Assembly (NCBI GenBank): GCA_965247065.1
Contig: CBDFGN010000006.1
Coordinates: 2,852,001-2,916,000 of the forward strand
Direction of reading: 5' to 3'
Source of the DNA: CBDFGN01 sp965247065
GTDB lineage: Bacteria; Bacteroidota; Bacteroidia; Cytophagales; Cyclobacteriaceae
Length of the DNA: 64,000 bases
Program-made: the position numbers and the translations under genes
Shown here: piece after piece, positions 35,358 to 44,886 of the stretch
Numbering within the stretch: position 1 is the first letter of the stretch
Layout of the letters: every line of letters starts with the position of its first letter
The notes under the pieces: generated by a model
The model's database searches: none
What the model saw: only the letters and a program-made list of their open reading frames with translations
What the model was told of the DNA's origin: nothing

Positions 35358-37833
35358 TTATAACCTGTCAAAGCTGTAAGTAACCCTCCAGGCGAAGTTA
35401 TCACCAAAACCTCCCGGATTACGATGGGCGCCATAGCGATAGAAAAATGCAGCTCCTAGTCCTCCGTAAATCGCTCCGAACAATTTGAATTTGATCAGAT
35501 TGTTGATTCCGATGCCACTTTCATGAAAGCCCCGGTCATACGTGTCGGTAATTCCATCAATTGCGCTGCGATGTAATTGTTTGTTATTAAGCTCTCCCCA
35601 GCCGGAATGCTGGTAGATTACAAAGTCGGGCTTGAATTTATGATGACAAAGATTAAGGGACCAAAATTATGCTCATAAAAGATATTGACGAAACGGTTGG
35701 ACGTGAATTCATAGATATCCATGGTTTGAAAGGCATCCCTTATTAATATTTTGCTGGTTCCTAAATTACCCCCATTCCCATTGTACAACGCTGGGTACGG
35801 AACGTCACTGTTCATCGTGCCTGCTTCCACCACCAAATTGGAGGTTCCAATATGACCTACATGAAACTGATAGTCCATACTCCCACTTACCTTGTTGAAT
35901 TTGTGTTCCCCCCCAGGATCTCTATTCCTCTGGAATAGTTTATATAAAAAATCGGATAGTAGGTGTCCAGCCTGGACACCTCGCCCAGTATGTTGGTCAC
36001 TTTTTCCCGAATCGCATAGCGGGCACGAAACGTGGTTTCGGTTATTTTGAATTCGTCCTGGAGGATTTCGCCGTTTTGATCCGAACCCGCTACAAATTGA
36101 TAATCATATAATGGCCGTTTGACGTATTCATTGAGCCCGATTTCAAATAGATGGTAGTTAAATGTCCTGAATCGAAACGTGAGCTTGTTAGACTCGTAAT
36201 CGTCCATCCGATCAGTGAAGATCTTTCTAAAGAAATCAGGATTTTTCTCTAAATACTCCACCTGACCAGGTTCCTGCAGGTCTCGAGCATGCAAAAAATT
36301 CATCTTGGCATCTTTTTCCCGGTTGAGAAGCACGCCAAAACCCACACCTCTTTTCCAAAGCTGGTCTCTGAACCCATAGGCCGCGAAGGTGTTCAGTTCG
36401 ACGATCTGAAAAAGATCCTCGGTGGTTTTCAAGCTAAGCCCCAATCGAATTCCTTCGAAACGATTTAGGGCGAAGACATTACCAAATTCAAAGTAAGGAA
36501 TCCGGTACGCCAATTTGCTATTGTAAAACGCAGTCAGCCTTTTGATGACAATGACCGGCGTGCTTTGATGTCGTAGGGTGTCGACACGTAGATAGGTTCT
36601 TTCTTGCTTCTTAGTCAAGGGGTCAATGCGGTGCGAATTCCAAAATTTTTCGCTTTGATCCTTGGTGTAATAATCGCACACTACCAACTCTACTCCATGG
36701 TCCTTTGGTCCAAAGTCAGGATTAAGCTCCACATTCCTAAAATACGTTTTCTTGTCGTAGATCGTTCCCATATAACGCTTTGGGAACTTGTGCAGCAGAT
36801 ACACTTGGTTCATCTGCACCGGAAACCAAACTTTGTTATCAATAAACCTATACAGTTGCGCCACCTCAAAATCTATTAAACCCTTGTCAATTGGTTTGGC
36901 CACAATGGCCTGTACGGCATACTGTCGGCTATTGATATACAAATTTCCTTCAAGGCCGCGGACATTTCTGAGCCGGCGAGGTCGGTAAAAGATCACGTGA
37001 ACAGTATCTTTACCTACTTGTAGGGTGCCCTTCTTATAAAAATTATATTTCTTATAAGTATGTGCTCCAAGCGGGCTGGCGTAGCGACCGCCCAAATAGT
37101 CAAAGTAATTCCCGTAAAATGACAGCGCATGATGATTGGTATGAAGCGGTGCGATTTCATGGTCATCTAAACCGGTGATCTTAAGCCCGATGATCTTCTC
37201 ATGGTTCTTATTTGGGTATTCAAAGGTCCTTTCAGCGACGGTCTCAACGACCTCCAAATGTTGATGACCGTGAACTCGGTGATGCTTTATGAATAGGGAA
37301 TCTTCGATCACGCGATCCTGGAACTTCTTCAGGATCTTATGATCTTGGGTTTGAAAAAGATCGACAACCGTCTTCGTGTAGGCAGTATATTTGAAGGCAT
37401 CGCCCTGGTGTTCTGGATCGTGCAACCTCTCATTGGCGATCACTTTCTCTATTATCTCCCAAGCAGGATTGTCCTGATTCCCTCGCCTCTGGTCAGGCGG
37501 ATCAAAATCTTGGATAGAATTCAGAGTGACCTCCAAGGTGTCCGTGGGGTTTTGATCAAATTCCATTTCTTCTGGAGCGTGATCAAAATGGACGAAAGTC
37601 AATTTTTCTATTGCGCTGTCGGCGGGGATCTCAAACTTACCGTCAACGTCCGAAAAGTAGCTGTGATTGAAATCTTCATTCACGAAAATGTGCACGAATT
37701 TTATACTCTCCCCTTCCTCGTCCATAATCTTACCGGAAACTCCGTTGGCTTGAGCTAATGCTTGAATAACCAGGGAAAACAAAATAGCGCAGGGGAATAG
37801 GATTTTTTTCAGATGAAATCTCATGAAGGTCAA
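35358..37833 (-). pseudogene. DUF5686/carboxypeptidase-regulatory-like outer-membrane protein gene, two frameshifts
   Basis: Bacteroidota surface protein gene: signal peptide, an N-terminal carboxypeptidase-like regulatory domain (SGKIMDEEGESIKFVHIFV), then the DUF5686 beta-barrel-like region. The first frame stops at 35887 after ILGGNTNSTR. The expected continuation (EHKFNK ... MDYQFHVGHIG) is in another frame, reached if the G7 run at 35908-35914 had one more G. A second shift near 35650 is needed to reach the C-terminus, which ends FAWRVTYSFDRL at 35358. Two single-base deletions are implied. Met4 (37824) is an alternative start. Confidence 0.75.
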
Positions 37834-38091
37834 TAAGCAGGTATCATGGGTTTACGGGCTGAATGTCGCGCTTGTTGGAAAATATACTTCCATAAATCTG
37901 AAGTATAATGAAATATTTATGACTAACACAGTCAGTTGGATGCTGTGCAGAAATCAAAATCCGGATTGGTTAATACCTAACTCCATATTGCAATCCCGGA
38001 ATTAACAATAAAGCAGCCCTGACCGCAAAATCATGACTCAAAGTTCTAAGAAACGGACCCTTCGTTCCCTTGAATCGGGCGCCAATTACAA
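37834..38091. other. Intergenic region
   Basis: 258 bp between the DUF5686 gene start and the haloalkane dehalogenase stop. AT-rich, with no gene recognised. Confidence 0.4.
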
Positions 38092-38991
38092 CTACAATGG
38101 ATTTTCCATGCCCTGGTACCATTTGGCCAATTCTTGCCCGATTTGGTGAGGGCTACTTTCCTGCACATAATGAACACCCTCGCCAATATCCACTACGGTC
38201 AGATTCTTAAGATTCTGCTGACACCATTCCACTACGGATTCCGTGATTAATCCACCCGGGTGGGCGTAAAACAGGATTTTAGGACAATGCATTTCCTGCA
38301 GCTTTTGATTGTATTCGGATACTATTTTGTGCACGTCGGGAGGGTTCCCGTCAATGGGTATTTCGCGAGGCCATTGACGTACCGGTTTTCGACTTGAGAT
38401 GGTGGGAAACGGAGCCCTGTAATGGTCCATTTCCGCCTGGGTAAGTTTTCTGGCGGCGGCTTTCGGAAGGAGCTTTTCAACAAATACATTCAAAACGCTG
38501 ATCAAAAACCAGCCCACTCCGTAGGTTCGAAATAGCTTGAATCCAGTTTTGTAGTCTGGCGGGAATTCAGACCATTTGGATGGCATCAAAATCGATTCCA
38601 TGAATGCAATTGCTTTTACGTTGTCCTGGTTCTGAGTTGCATAGTGGAAGCCCAACCCAGAACCCCAATCATGGATTACCAAAGTGATGTTCTTAAGCTC
38701 CAACTCCTTTATGAATCCATCCACATAACCATAGTGATCACCGAAGCGATAAGGGATATCGGGCTTTTCTGATTTTCCCATTCCGATCAAGTCGAGGGCA
38801 ATGCAGCGACCATATGGTACGAAATAAGGAATTATGTTGCACCAAAGGTAGGATGAAGTCGGATTGCCATGTAGAAACAGTATTGGGTCTCCATCCCCTT
38901 CGTCTATGTAGTGCATTTTTGAGCCCAGGACTTCAACATAATGAGGCTCAAAGTCAAATTCTGAGGAAATAATTCTCGCTTGATCTTCCAT
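38092..38991 (-). CDS. Haloalkane dehalogenase (alpha/beta hydrolase)
   Basis: A 299-residue alpha/beta hydrolase with the haloalkane-dehalogenase (HLD-II-like) signature. The oxyanion/halide Asn is in LHGNPTSSYLW, the nucleophile Asp and halide Trp in HDWGSGLGFHYA, the catalytic Glu in AFMESILMP, and the catalytic His in GEGVHYVQE. HGNPTSS and HDWG together separate it from ordinary esterases. It would cleave carbon-halogen bonds, with halide and alcohol as products. The natural substrate is unknown. It is a single gene, next to the IS110 left end. Confidence 0.88.
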   Translation of the reverse strand: MEDQARIISSEFDFEPHYVEVLGSKMHYIDEGDGDPILFLHGNPTSSYLWCNIIPYFVPYGRCIALDLIGMGKSEKPDIPYRFGDHYGYVDGFIKELELKNITLVIHDWGSGLGFHYATQNQDNVKAIAFMESILMPSKWSEFPPDYKTGFKLFRTYGVGWFLISVLNVFVEKLLPKAAARKLTQAEMDHYRAPFPTISSRKPVRQWPREIPIDGNPPDVHKIVSEYNQKLQEMHCPKILFYAHPGGLITESVVEWCQQNLKNLTVVDIGEGVHYVQESSPHQIGQELAKWYQGMENPL

Positions 38992-39301
38992 GGTGCAGAG
39001 TAATTTGAGGTTTGAAAAGGAAGGTAAGGAAAATACAGGAATTAGCGAAGTCCGGCTGGTGATGGTAAAAGTAGTAATCGTGCTCGATCGAATAGGGTCG
39101 TCCAGAACCTAATCCCAGGGTGGTTAGACACGCTCTTCCGGGCCGCTTCGAAATAGAATTGATCAATAGGAATTCCGAGCAGTAAGTAACATGATACTTT
39201 GACCACGTCGACGCACAAGACCCAGCCAACCGTCAGACTACTATAGCGGTCCTTTAGATTTACCCAGTATAAATATTTCAAGAACATTATTGGTATTATA
39301 G

Positions 39302-39350
39302 TTATCCACCAGAGGGGGGTCCGGGGGGAGATTTAATAACTTGTGGATAA
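39302..39350. repeat. Inverted DnaA-box-like repeats with twin G runs in IS110 left end
   Basis: TTATCCAC (39302-39309) and GTGGATAA (39343-39350) form an 8-bp inverted repeat. The right arm with its neighbour reads as a perfect DnaA box (TTATCCACA) on the minus strand. Between them lie two G6 runs (39313-39318 and 39323-39328). The role is unknown. Confidence 0.4.
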
Positions 39351-39382
39351 GTGTTGAGAATACAAAGCTAGGTTTGAAAAAA

Positions 39383-39521
39383 GAAGGAACGGGGTGAACT
39401 TTATAGCGGTCTAGGTAAGACCTATCGTCGGTTATAGTCCCCGTTCCTTCAACAAGTTGCCTTAAGAACCAATTAGAATTTTAGACTGTAGGGTCTTATT
39501 AAAGGTCTTAGTTTGGCAACT
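39383..39521 (+). ncRNA. Candidate bridge RNA (seekRNA) of the IS110 element
   Basis: Two stem-loops lie between the left end and the recombinase start. Stem 1 is a perfect 12-bp pairing (39383-39394 with 39439-39450) enclosing a 44-nt loop. Stem 2 pairs AGTTGCC with GGCAACT (39455-39461 with 39515-39521) plus an inner bulged helix (39463-39470 with 39504-39510), enclosing about 33 nt. Known IS110 bridge RNAs have a target-binding loop followed by a donor-binding loop, and this order and position agree. Loop 1 shares TATAGCGGTC with the left flank. Loop 2 shares TTAGAAT with the right end and has TAAAGG complementary to the left end. Confidence 0.6.
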
Positions 39522-39564
39522 CAATTTTTAAAAAATCCAAAAGTATCTAAAAGTATTTAAAAGC

Positions 39565-40560
39565 ATGAAATTTCACAACGCAATCGGCATTGATGTATCT
39601 AAAGGAACTTTTGATGCCCATGATTATTTAAGCCAGGCCAAATGTGAGTTTGCTAACAATCGAACCGGCTTTAATCAATTGCTCCAGTGGGCGAAAAGAT
39701 TAAATGGAAAAGACTTAATTAAAGTCATCATCTGCTTTGAGCATACCGGGTTGTATTCTCTGCCACTGGCTGTTTTTTTGACTGAACGCCAGATATTGTT
39801 CTGCATGGTGCCGGGTTTAGAGATCAAGCGATCGTTAGGGATCACCCGGGGGAAAAGTGATGTAATTGCTGCGGGGGTGATTGCCGAGTACGCCTATTTG
39901 CGTCGCCACAGAATCAAGCTTTATCAGTTGCCTTCTAAGGCGATCTTAAATCTCAAAAGTTTGTTATCCTTTAGAGAGCGGATGGTCAAACAAAGGGCTG
40001 GATGCAAGGCATCTTTGCAGGAAATGAAAGCCTTTGTGAAGGTGGTTGATAATCCGATGCTATTCCGTGCCCAGGAGCAGCTGATCAGCCATTTGGACCG
40101 GCAGATCAAAAGGGTAGAAAAAGAGATCCAGCGGATCATTTCCGAGGATGGCGAGTTAAAAAGAATCTTTAACCTGGTCAGCTCGGTAAAAGGCGTGGGA
40201 TTAATTTTGGGATCCAGTTTTTTGGTCTATACCAATTGCTTCACCGCCTTTGAAACCTGGAGGAAATTTGCCTGTTACAGTGGCATAGCTCCTTTCCCCA
40301 ACCAATCGGGCATCAGCTGGAAAGGCAAGAGCAAGGTGCATTATCTGGGCAACAAGAAGTTGAAATCCCTCTTGTCCAACGCCGTTGCTAGTTGCATTCA
40401 ATATAATCCGGAAATGCGGGTATATTACCAAAGAAGACTGGCTGAAGGCAAAAATAAGATGTCTACATTAAACATTATCCGAAACAAGATCGTGGCCAGA
40501 GTCTTCGCAGTAGCTAAAAGAGGAACCCCTTATGTGGACACACTCAAATTTGCAGCCTAA
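39565..40560 (+). CDS. IS110-family recombinase/transposase
   Basis: A 331-residue DEDD recombinase. The RuvC-like N-terminal domain shows IGIDVSK (first Asp), FEHTG (Glu) and GKSDVIAAG (Asp). A coiled-coil linker follows (about residues 140-205). The C-terminal Tnp domain begins at SSVKGVGLILG and includes the PFPNQSG segment, where the catalytic Ser of this family lies. The frame is complete and the start directly follows the candidate bridge RNA. Such enzymes insert circular elements with RNA-guided choice of site. Confidence 0.93.
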   Translation: MKFHNAIGIDVSKGTFDAHDYLSQAKCEFANNRTGFNQLLQWAKRLNGKDLIKVIICFEHTGLYSLPLAVFLTERQILFCMVPGLEIKRSLGITRGKSDVIAAGVIAEYAYLRRHRIKLYQLPSKAILNLKSLLSFRERMVKQRAGCKASLQEMKAFVKVVDNPMLFRAQEQLISHLDRQIKRVEKEIQRIISEDGELKRIFNLVSSVKGVGLILGSSFLVYTNCFTAFETWRKFACYSGIAPFPNQSGISWKGKSKVHYLGNKKLKSLLSNAVASCIQYNPEMRVYYQRRLAEGKNKMSTLNIIRNKIVARVFAVAKRGTPYVDTLKFAA

Positions 40561-40578
40561 GAATCGGACATTTCTTAG
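40557..40578 (+). terminator. Hairpin after the IS110 recombinase
   Basis: CTAAGAA (40557-40563) pairs with TTCTTAG (40572-40578) around an 8-nt loop, starting inside the stop codon and followed by AT-rich sequence. It is a weak intrinsic terminator or right-end structure. Confidence 0.35.
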
Positions 40579-40608
40579 ATTATTAATTTGGTTAAGTCTT
40601 AGAATACC

Positions 40609-41178
40609 GTCCGATGGCTTTGAACGGGTTTTACATCTCATTTTCAGAAAAATGAAAACGACTATGTTTGACAGCTGACTAGGATGGATGGATATTTCCT
40701 TGACCGGAACCCCTTCAAAGGATGGTCAGAAACGCTCGTTTTGGACGGCTTCACCACGCCAATTCATACCTGACTCGGGAGATTCTGGCTGAGGGAATGT
40801 TGAGTTTGTAATGGGTCTCAACCCTGGCAAGTTATTGTTAATGGGTTATGTTGTCAAAGAATACGAGCGTCAGATACAAGGCCTAAGCCTTACCAAACAA
40901 TTCTGGCTATTGATCATGCCAACTAATTAATCAAATCTTGATCTAAAGTTGGGTTCCGAACTTCTGCTAGATTCCTGTGAAGTGCTCCTGTTAAATTACC
41001 GCGCCTGCGGAGCTTTACTATTGGACTTTACCTGGGTGAACAAAAAAAGATCATCTACCAAAAATGGGATCAACCACGCTTCTGAAAGACACTTGACCCC
41101 CGGCCATTTTTACTTAACCCCTAAGCCATCTTGCTTGTATTAGGCTTATATTGCACCTCATTCGGTATTTTGCGAGCA
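40609..41178. other. Intergenic region downstream of IS110
   Basis: 570 bp between the inferred right end of the IS and the DUF5916 start. A 39-codon open frame from the ATG at 40811 and a 64-codon frame at 40949-41143 have no recognisable similarity. I see no strong RNA or operator signal. Confidence 0.4.
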
Positions 41179-43410
41179 ATGATACGGAGTTCTCTTACCC
41201 TGTTATTAATTCTCACCTTTTCTTATTCCTGGAGTCAAAGGATCGACGCCTCCAATAGTCCAACAGCCATTGCAATTCCGATCGAAGCCGAGCTCACCCT
41301 CGACGGTGCCGTTCTAGACGATCCTATATGGCAGTCTATCACCCCCATTACAAGCCTGACTCAGTTGAAGCCAGACAACGGACAGCCAGTTTCAGAAAAA
41401 ACCGCCGTCCGTATTGCTTATACACCTAAGACTTTCTACGTGTCGGTGGTTTGCTATGACAAAGAACCAGGCAAGCTTGTAGTTTCAGATGCCCGCCGAG
41501 ATGCTTCGCTAGACGATACAGATAGTTTTTTGTTCATACTGGACACCTACCACGACGGGCAAAACGGCTTTGTATTCGGTACCAACTCGATTGGGCAACA
41601 ATATGATGGCCAGGTAGATAATGAGGGAGAGGGAAATTTCAGCCAAAATCGGCAGCAAGGTAGAGTAATCGGCGGGTTTAATTTGAATTGGGACGCCGTG
41701 TGGGAGGTAGAAGCCGAAGTGGGGGATTATGGGTGGAGCGCCGAGTTTGCCATCCCGTTGCGCACGCTCCGATTCAATTCTGGAGAGGGCCAGACCTGGG
41801 GTCTTAACCTGCAGAGAAACATCCGAAAGAACAACGAGGAATCGTACTGGGCGCCACTACCATTATCGTTCGATATCAAAAGGCTCTCCTTAGCAGGTAC
41901 CCTGGCCGGTCTGAACCTAACAAATCAAGGCAACCTAAAAGTGATCCCTTATGTCTTGGGAAGGGCCTCTAAGGACTTTGATGCAGCTGAACCAAAGACC
42001 GAATATGATGCGGAGATAGGCGGGGATATCAAGTACAGCATAACCCCCAATATGACCCTGGACCTCACTTACAACACCGATTTTGCCCAGGTTGAGGTGG
42101 ATAACGAACAGGTAAACCTCGATCGCTTCAACCTATTTTTCCCGGAGAAAAGGCCGTTTTTCCTGGAGAATGCTGGTCAATTCACGGTCGGGAGCCCGGG
42201 GGAGGTTGATTTATTCTTTAGTAGAAGGATTGGGCTGGATGAAAATGGCGATGTAGTACCTATCATAGGAGGCGGCCGGCTGTCCGGCAAACTTAATAAC
42301 ACCAACGTTGGTTTCCTCAGCATGTTCACTGAAGATGTGATGACATCCGAAGTTGCCATCGAAAAAAACAATTTTTCGGTGGTAAGAGTTAACCATCAAT
42401 TTGCCCAACGCTCGTCCATTGGTGGTGCCTTTACCAGTCGTCAGGGACTCGGTGGACTGCCTGAAGGAATTTCTCCTACCAACCCCAACGAGTACAATCG
42501 GACTTATGCTCTAAATGGGAGATGGGGCATTGGGAAAAAGGCACAGATTACTGGATACTATGCCAAGAGCCAAACTCCGGGCCTTAACGACCGGGACAAT
42601 TCTTTCAAATTCGATGCAAACTACCGATGGAATGGATGGATCCTCAGCGCCGGGTATACCGAGGTGGCTGAAAATTTTAACCCGGAAATGGGATTTTTGC
42701 TCCGCACCGCCTACCGAAAGCCTGAATTCCTGATTTTCTATGCAAAGCGAGCTAAAGAAGGTAATAAACTGGGTCTGTTGGAAGTCCGCCCGCATGCTTC
42801 TTACCGTGGGTATTGGAATCTTAACGGCTTTCAGGAGACTGGCCGCCTGCACGTGGACAATCATTGGGTATGGAGGAACGGCTTTGAGGTTCATACCGGG
42901 GTGAATTTTACAACCGAAGGTGTCCTTGAAGATTTTGAAATATCGGAGGGAGTAATTGTGAACCCGGGTACCTACGATCACGCAGAGGCTGCAGTCGTAA
43001 TCAGGACCAACAAGAGCAAAAACGTTTATATTGATACAAGGCATATTTTGGGTGGCTCATTTGGAGGCACCAGGTTCATTAATTCGGGATTGGTTGGAGT
43101 CCGGCTCGGAGACAAATTCAATTCGGAATATTCCATTCAGCAAAATAATTTTGACCTCCAAAATGGAGCTTTTTCAGCCACGGTATTCGGAGCCAGGCTA
43201 TCCTATTCATTTACTCCCCGAATCCTTGCCCAGGCCCTAGTGCAGTACAACAGTGAAGAAGACCGAGTATCGGCCAATATTCGATTTAGTCTCTTGGAGC
43301 AGGCCAATACTGGGTTGTTCGTGGTCTATAACGCCATTCGAAATCCTCGGGAAATTGGAGCCCGTGATTTCACGATCAAGTACACACGGATTTTTGACGT
43401 TATAAAATAG
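41179..43410 (+). CDS. DUF5916 outer-membrane protein with CBM9-like N-terminal domain
   Basis: A 743-residue exported protein. The start at 41179 (MIRSSLTLLLILTFSYSWSQ) gives a signal peptide; an in-frame ATG at 41131 would precede it by 16 residues without benefit. The N-terminal ~200 residues resemble a carbohydrate-binding CBM9-like domain (LTLDGAVLDDPIW ... GWSAEFAIPLRTLRF). The remainder is the DUF5916 beta-strand-rich barrel-like region with FFPEKRPFFLENAG near residue 330, a hallmark of the family. It is probably an outer-membrane barrel of unknown function. Confidence 0.88.
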   Translation: MIRSSLTLLLILTFSYSWSQRIDASNSPTAIAIPIEAELTLDGAVLDDPIWQSITPITSLTQLKPDNGQPVSEKTAVRIAYTPKTFYVSVVCYDKEPGKLVVSDARRDASLDDTDSFLFILDTYHDGQNGFVFGTNSIGQQYDGQVDNEGEGNFSQNRQQGRVIGGFNLNWDAVWEVEAEVGDYGWSAEFAIPLRTLRFNSGEGQTWGLNLQRNIRKNNEESYWAPLPLSFDIKRLSLAGTLAGLNLTNQGNLKVIPYVLGRASKDFDAAEPKTEYDAEIGGDIKYSITPNMTLDLTYNTDFAQVEVDNEQVNLDRFNLFFPEKRPFFLENAGQFTVGSPGEVDLFFSRRIGLDENGDVVPIIGGGRLSGKLNNTNVGFLSMFTEDVMTSEVAIEKNNFSVVRVNHQFAQRSSIGGAFTSRQGLGGLPEGISPTNPNEYNRTYALNGRWGIGKKAQITGYYAKSQTPGLNDRDNSFKFDANYRWNGWILSAGYTEVAENFNPEMGFLLRTAYRKPEFLIFYAKRAKEGNKLGLLEVRPHASYRGYWNLNGFQETGRLHVDNHWVWRNGFEVHTGVNFTTEGVLEDFEISEGVIVNPGTYDHAEAAVVIRTNKSKNVYIDTRHILGGSFGGTRFINSGLVGVRLGDKFNSEYSIQQNNFDLQNGAFSATVFGARLSYSFTPRILAQALVQYNSEEDRVSANIRFSLLEQANTGLFVVYNAIRNPREIGARDFTIKYTRIFDVIK

Positions 43411-43765
43411 CCAGTCCTGCCGGCTCTGGAAAAGAATAGAACTCGAATCTTAAGTTTTGCTCTGGAGTGCTAGATTAGCAAGTGTCGTAATACTAATTCT
43501 ATTTGCCGATCCAAAAATAAGAGAATCAAAAGAAAGCCGAAGGCCTCTCAGGATATTGATGACGGAAAATCGCTTTGGTCCAGGAATTCTTGATCCTTGT
43601 CCCCGGTCAAGCCCTGCTTAAGAAGGATCTCAGCCGGTTTACTCTTGCCTTGCCATAAATATTGCAGACAAGGTGGCAAAAACCGAAACTATCTGGAACG
43701 AAGAATGTATTTTAGGGAACAATCCAGACTAGCAACCCTTGTCAAACACAACCACAGAATAGGAC
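43411..43765. other. Intergenic region
   Basis: 355 bp between the DUF5916 and bestrophin genes. A minus-strand open stretch of about 44 codons (around 43556-43690) looks coding-like but has no start codon and no recognised family. No terminator was clear. Confidence 0.35.
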
Positions 43766-44863
43766 ATGTATACTAGAAAAACCTACCCCTTTTTGGACAT
43801 GATCAAATGGACCCGCCTCGATATATACAGATTTGTGGTTATTGCTACTATCCCGGTATTTTTGTACAGCGCATTGGATTTAAAATGGCTGCATCTGCCC
43901 TGGCTTCCGATAGCGCTGGTGGGCACGGCTGTCGCGTTCTTAATTGGTTTCAAAAACAACGCCTCGTACAGTCGCCTTTGGGAGGCTCGACAAATTTGGG
44001 GAGGTATCGTGAACACTTCAAGATCTTGGGGGATCATGGTCAACGAGTTCATTAATAATGAACATGCAAGTCAAAAATCCTCGGACGATGAACTTAGGTC
44101 TATCAGAAAGACGCTGATCTATCGGCACATCGCCTGGATAACAGTCCATCGATACGCCCTTCGCCAATCCAAGCCTTGGGAAACCTTCTTTGATAGGAAA
44201 ACGAACCAGGAATACCGCGAGTTGTTTGATATCATGGAGCACCAAAACACCCTTGAGGACGCGGTTGATCCATACCTGACAGCTGAGGACAAGAAATTTA
44301 TCGAATCCAAAACCAACAAAGCCACCCACCTGATTTCCATGCAGTCCAAGCAATTAAAGGACCTCAAGGACAAAGGTTTGATCTGGGAGTTCTCTTACCT
44401 GGAAATGGAAAAAGTCCTGAGCGAATTCTTTACGTTGCAGGGAAAAAACGAGCGAATCAAGAATTTTCCTTATCCCAGGCAGTTCGCCACTTTGAATCAC
44501 TTTTATGTTTGGATATTTATACTGCTTCTTCCATTTGGTATCATGAACGAGTTCGACGAAATAGGTATTGAACTTATGGAGTATGCCAATCAAATCCAGG
44601 CCCAGGGCCTCCGGGCCAGCTACCAAATACTAGCAAGGAACTTTGTATGGTTTTCGATCCCCTTCAGCGTCATTATCTCCTGGGTTTTCCATTCGATGGA
44701 ACGGGTCGGAGAAGCCAGCGAGAACCCGTTTGAGGGAACGGCAAACGATGTTCCCATCACTACCTTATCCCGAACTATAGAAATCGACCTTAGGGAGATG
44801 CTCGATGAAAACCAGGACAACATCCCACCCCCTATTGAACCCAAATACGATATCCAAATGTAA
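43766..44863 (+). CDS. Bestrophin-family (YneE-like) membrane channel
   Basis: A 365-residue intact bestrophin-like protein: N-terminal MIKWTRLDIYRFVV, TM helices, and the FKNNASYSRLWEARQIWGGIVN signature (the counterpart of NSAYDRWWEGR in the frameshifted paralogue at 15.7-16.6 kb). The C-terminal half contains LLPFGIMNEF and the ENPFEGTANDVPIT segment. Family members form pentameric anion- or cation-conducting channels in the inner membrane. It is longer than the paralogue. The glycosylase gene follows after 23 bp. Confidence 0.88.
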   Translation: MYTRKTYPFLDMIKWTRLDIYRFVVIATIPVFLYSALDLKWLHLPWLPIALVGTAVAFLIGFKNNASYSRLWEARQIWGGIVNTSRSWGIMVNEFINNEHASQKSSDDELRSIRKTLIYRHIAWITVHRYALRQSKPWETFFDRKTNQEYRELFDIMEHQNTLEDAVDPYLTAEDKKFIESKTNKATHLISMQSKQLKDLKDKGLIWEFSYLEMEKVLSEFFTLQGKNERIKNFPYPRQFATLNHFYVWIFILLLPFGIMNEFDEIGIELMEYANQIQAQGLRASYQILARNFVWFSIPFSVIISWVFHSMERVGEASENPFEGTANDVPITTLSRTIEIDLREMLDENQDNIPPPIEPKYDIQM

Positions 44864-44886
44864 GGGACCGCCCGCAGAATGTAGAG

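Larger units (their letters stand above)
39251..40608 (+). mobile_element. IS110-family insertion sequence (boundaries inferred)
   Basis: A DEDD recombinase gene with a long non-coding left end and a short right end, the layout of the IS110 group. There are no terminal inverted repeats or target duplication, as expected. The ends are inferred from short matches: 10 nt (TATAGCGGTC) shared by the left flank (39242-39251) and the first RNA loop, and 7 nt (TTAGAAT) shared by the right end (40599-40605) and the second RNA loop. A CC dinucleotide at 39251-39252 and 40607-40608 may be the core. The coding part is certain; the end points are tentative. Confidence 0.65.

Noticed and set aside
40811..40930. 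39-codon ORF downstream of IS110
   Set aside because: Too short, with no recognisable similarity or ribosome-binding context.
43556..43690. Minus-strand open stretch of about 44 codons between DUF5916 and bestrophin
   Set aside because: No start codon, no recognised family, and a stop directly upstream; chance is likely.
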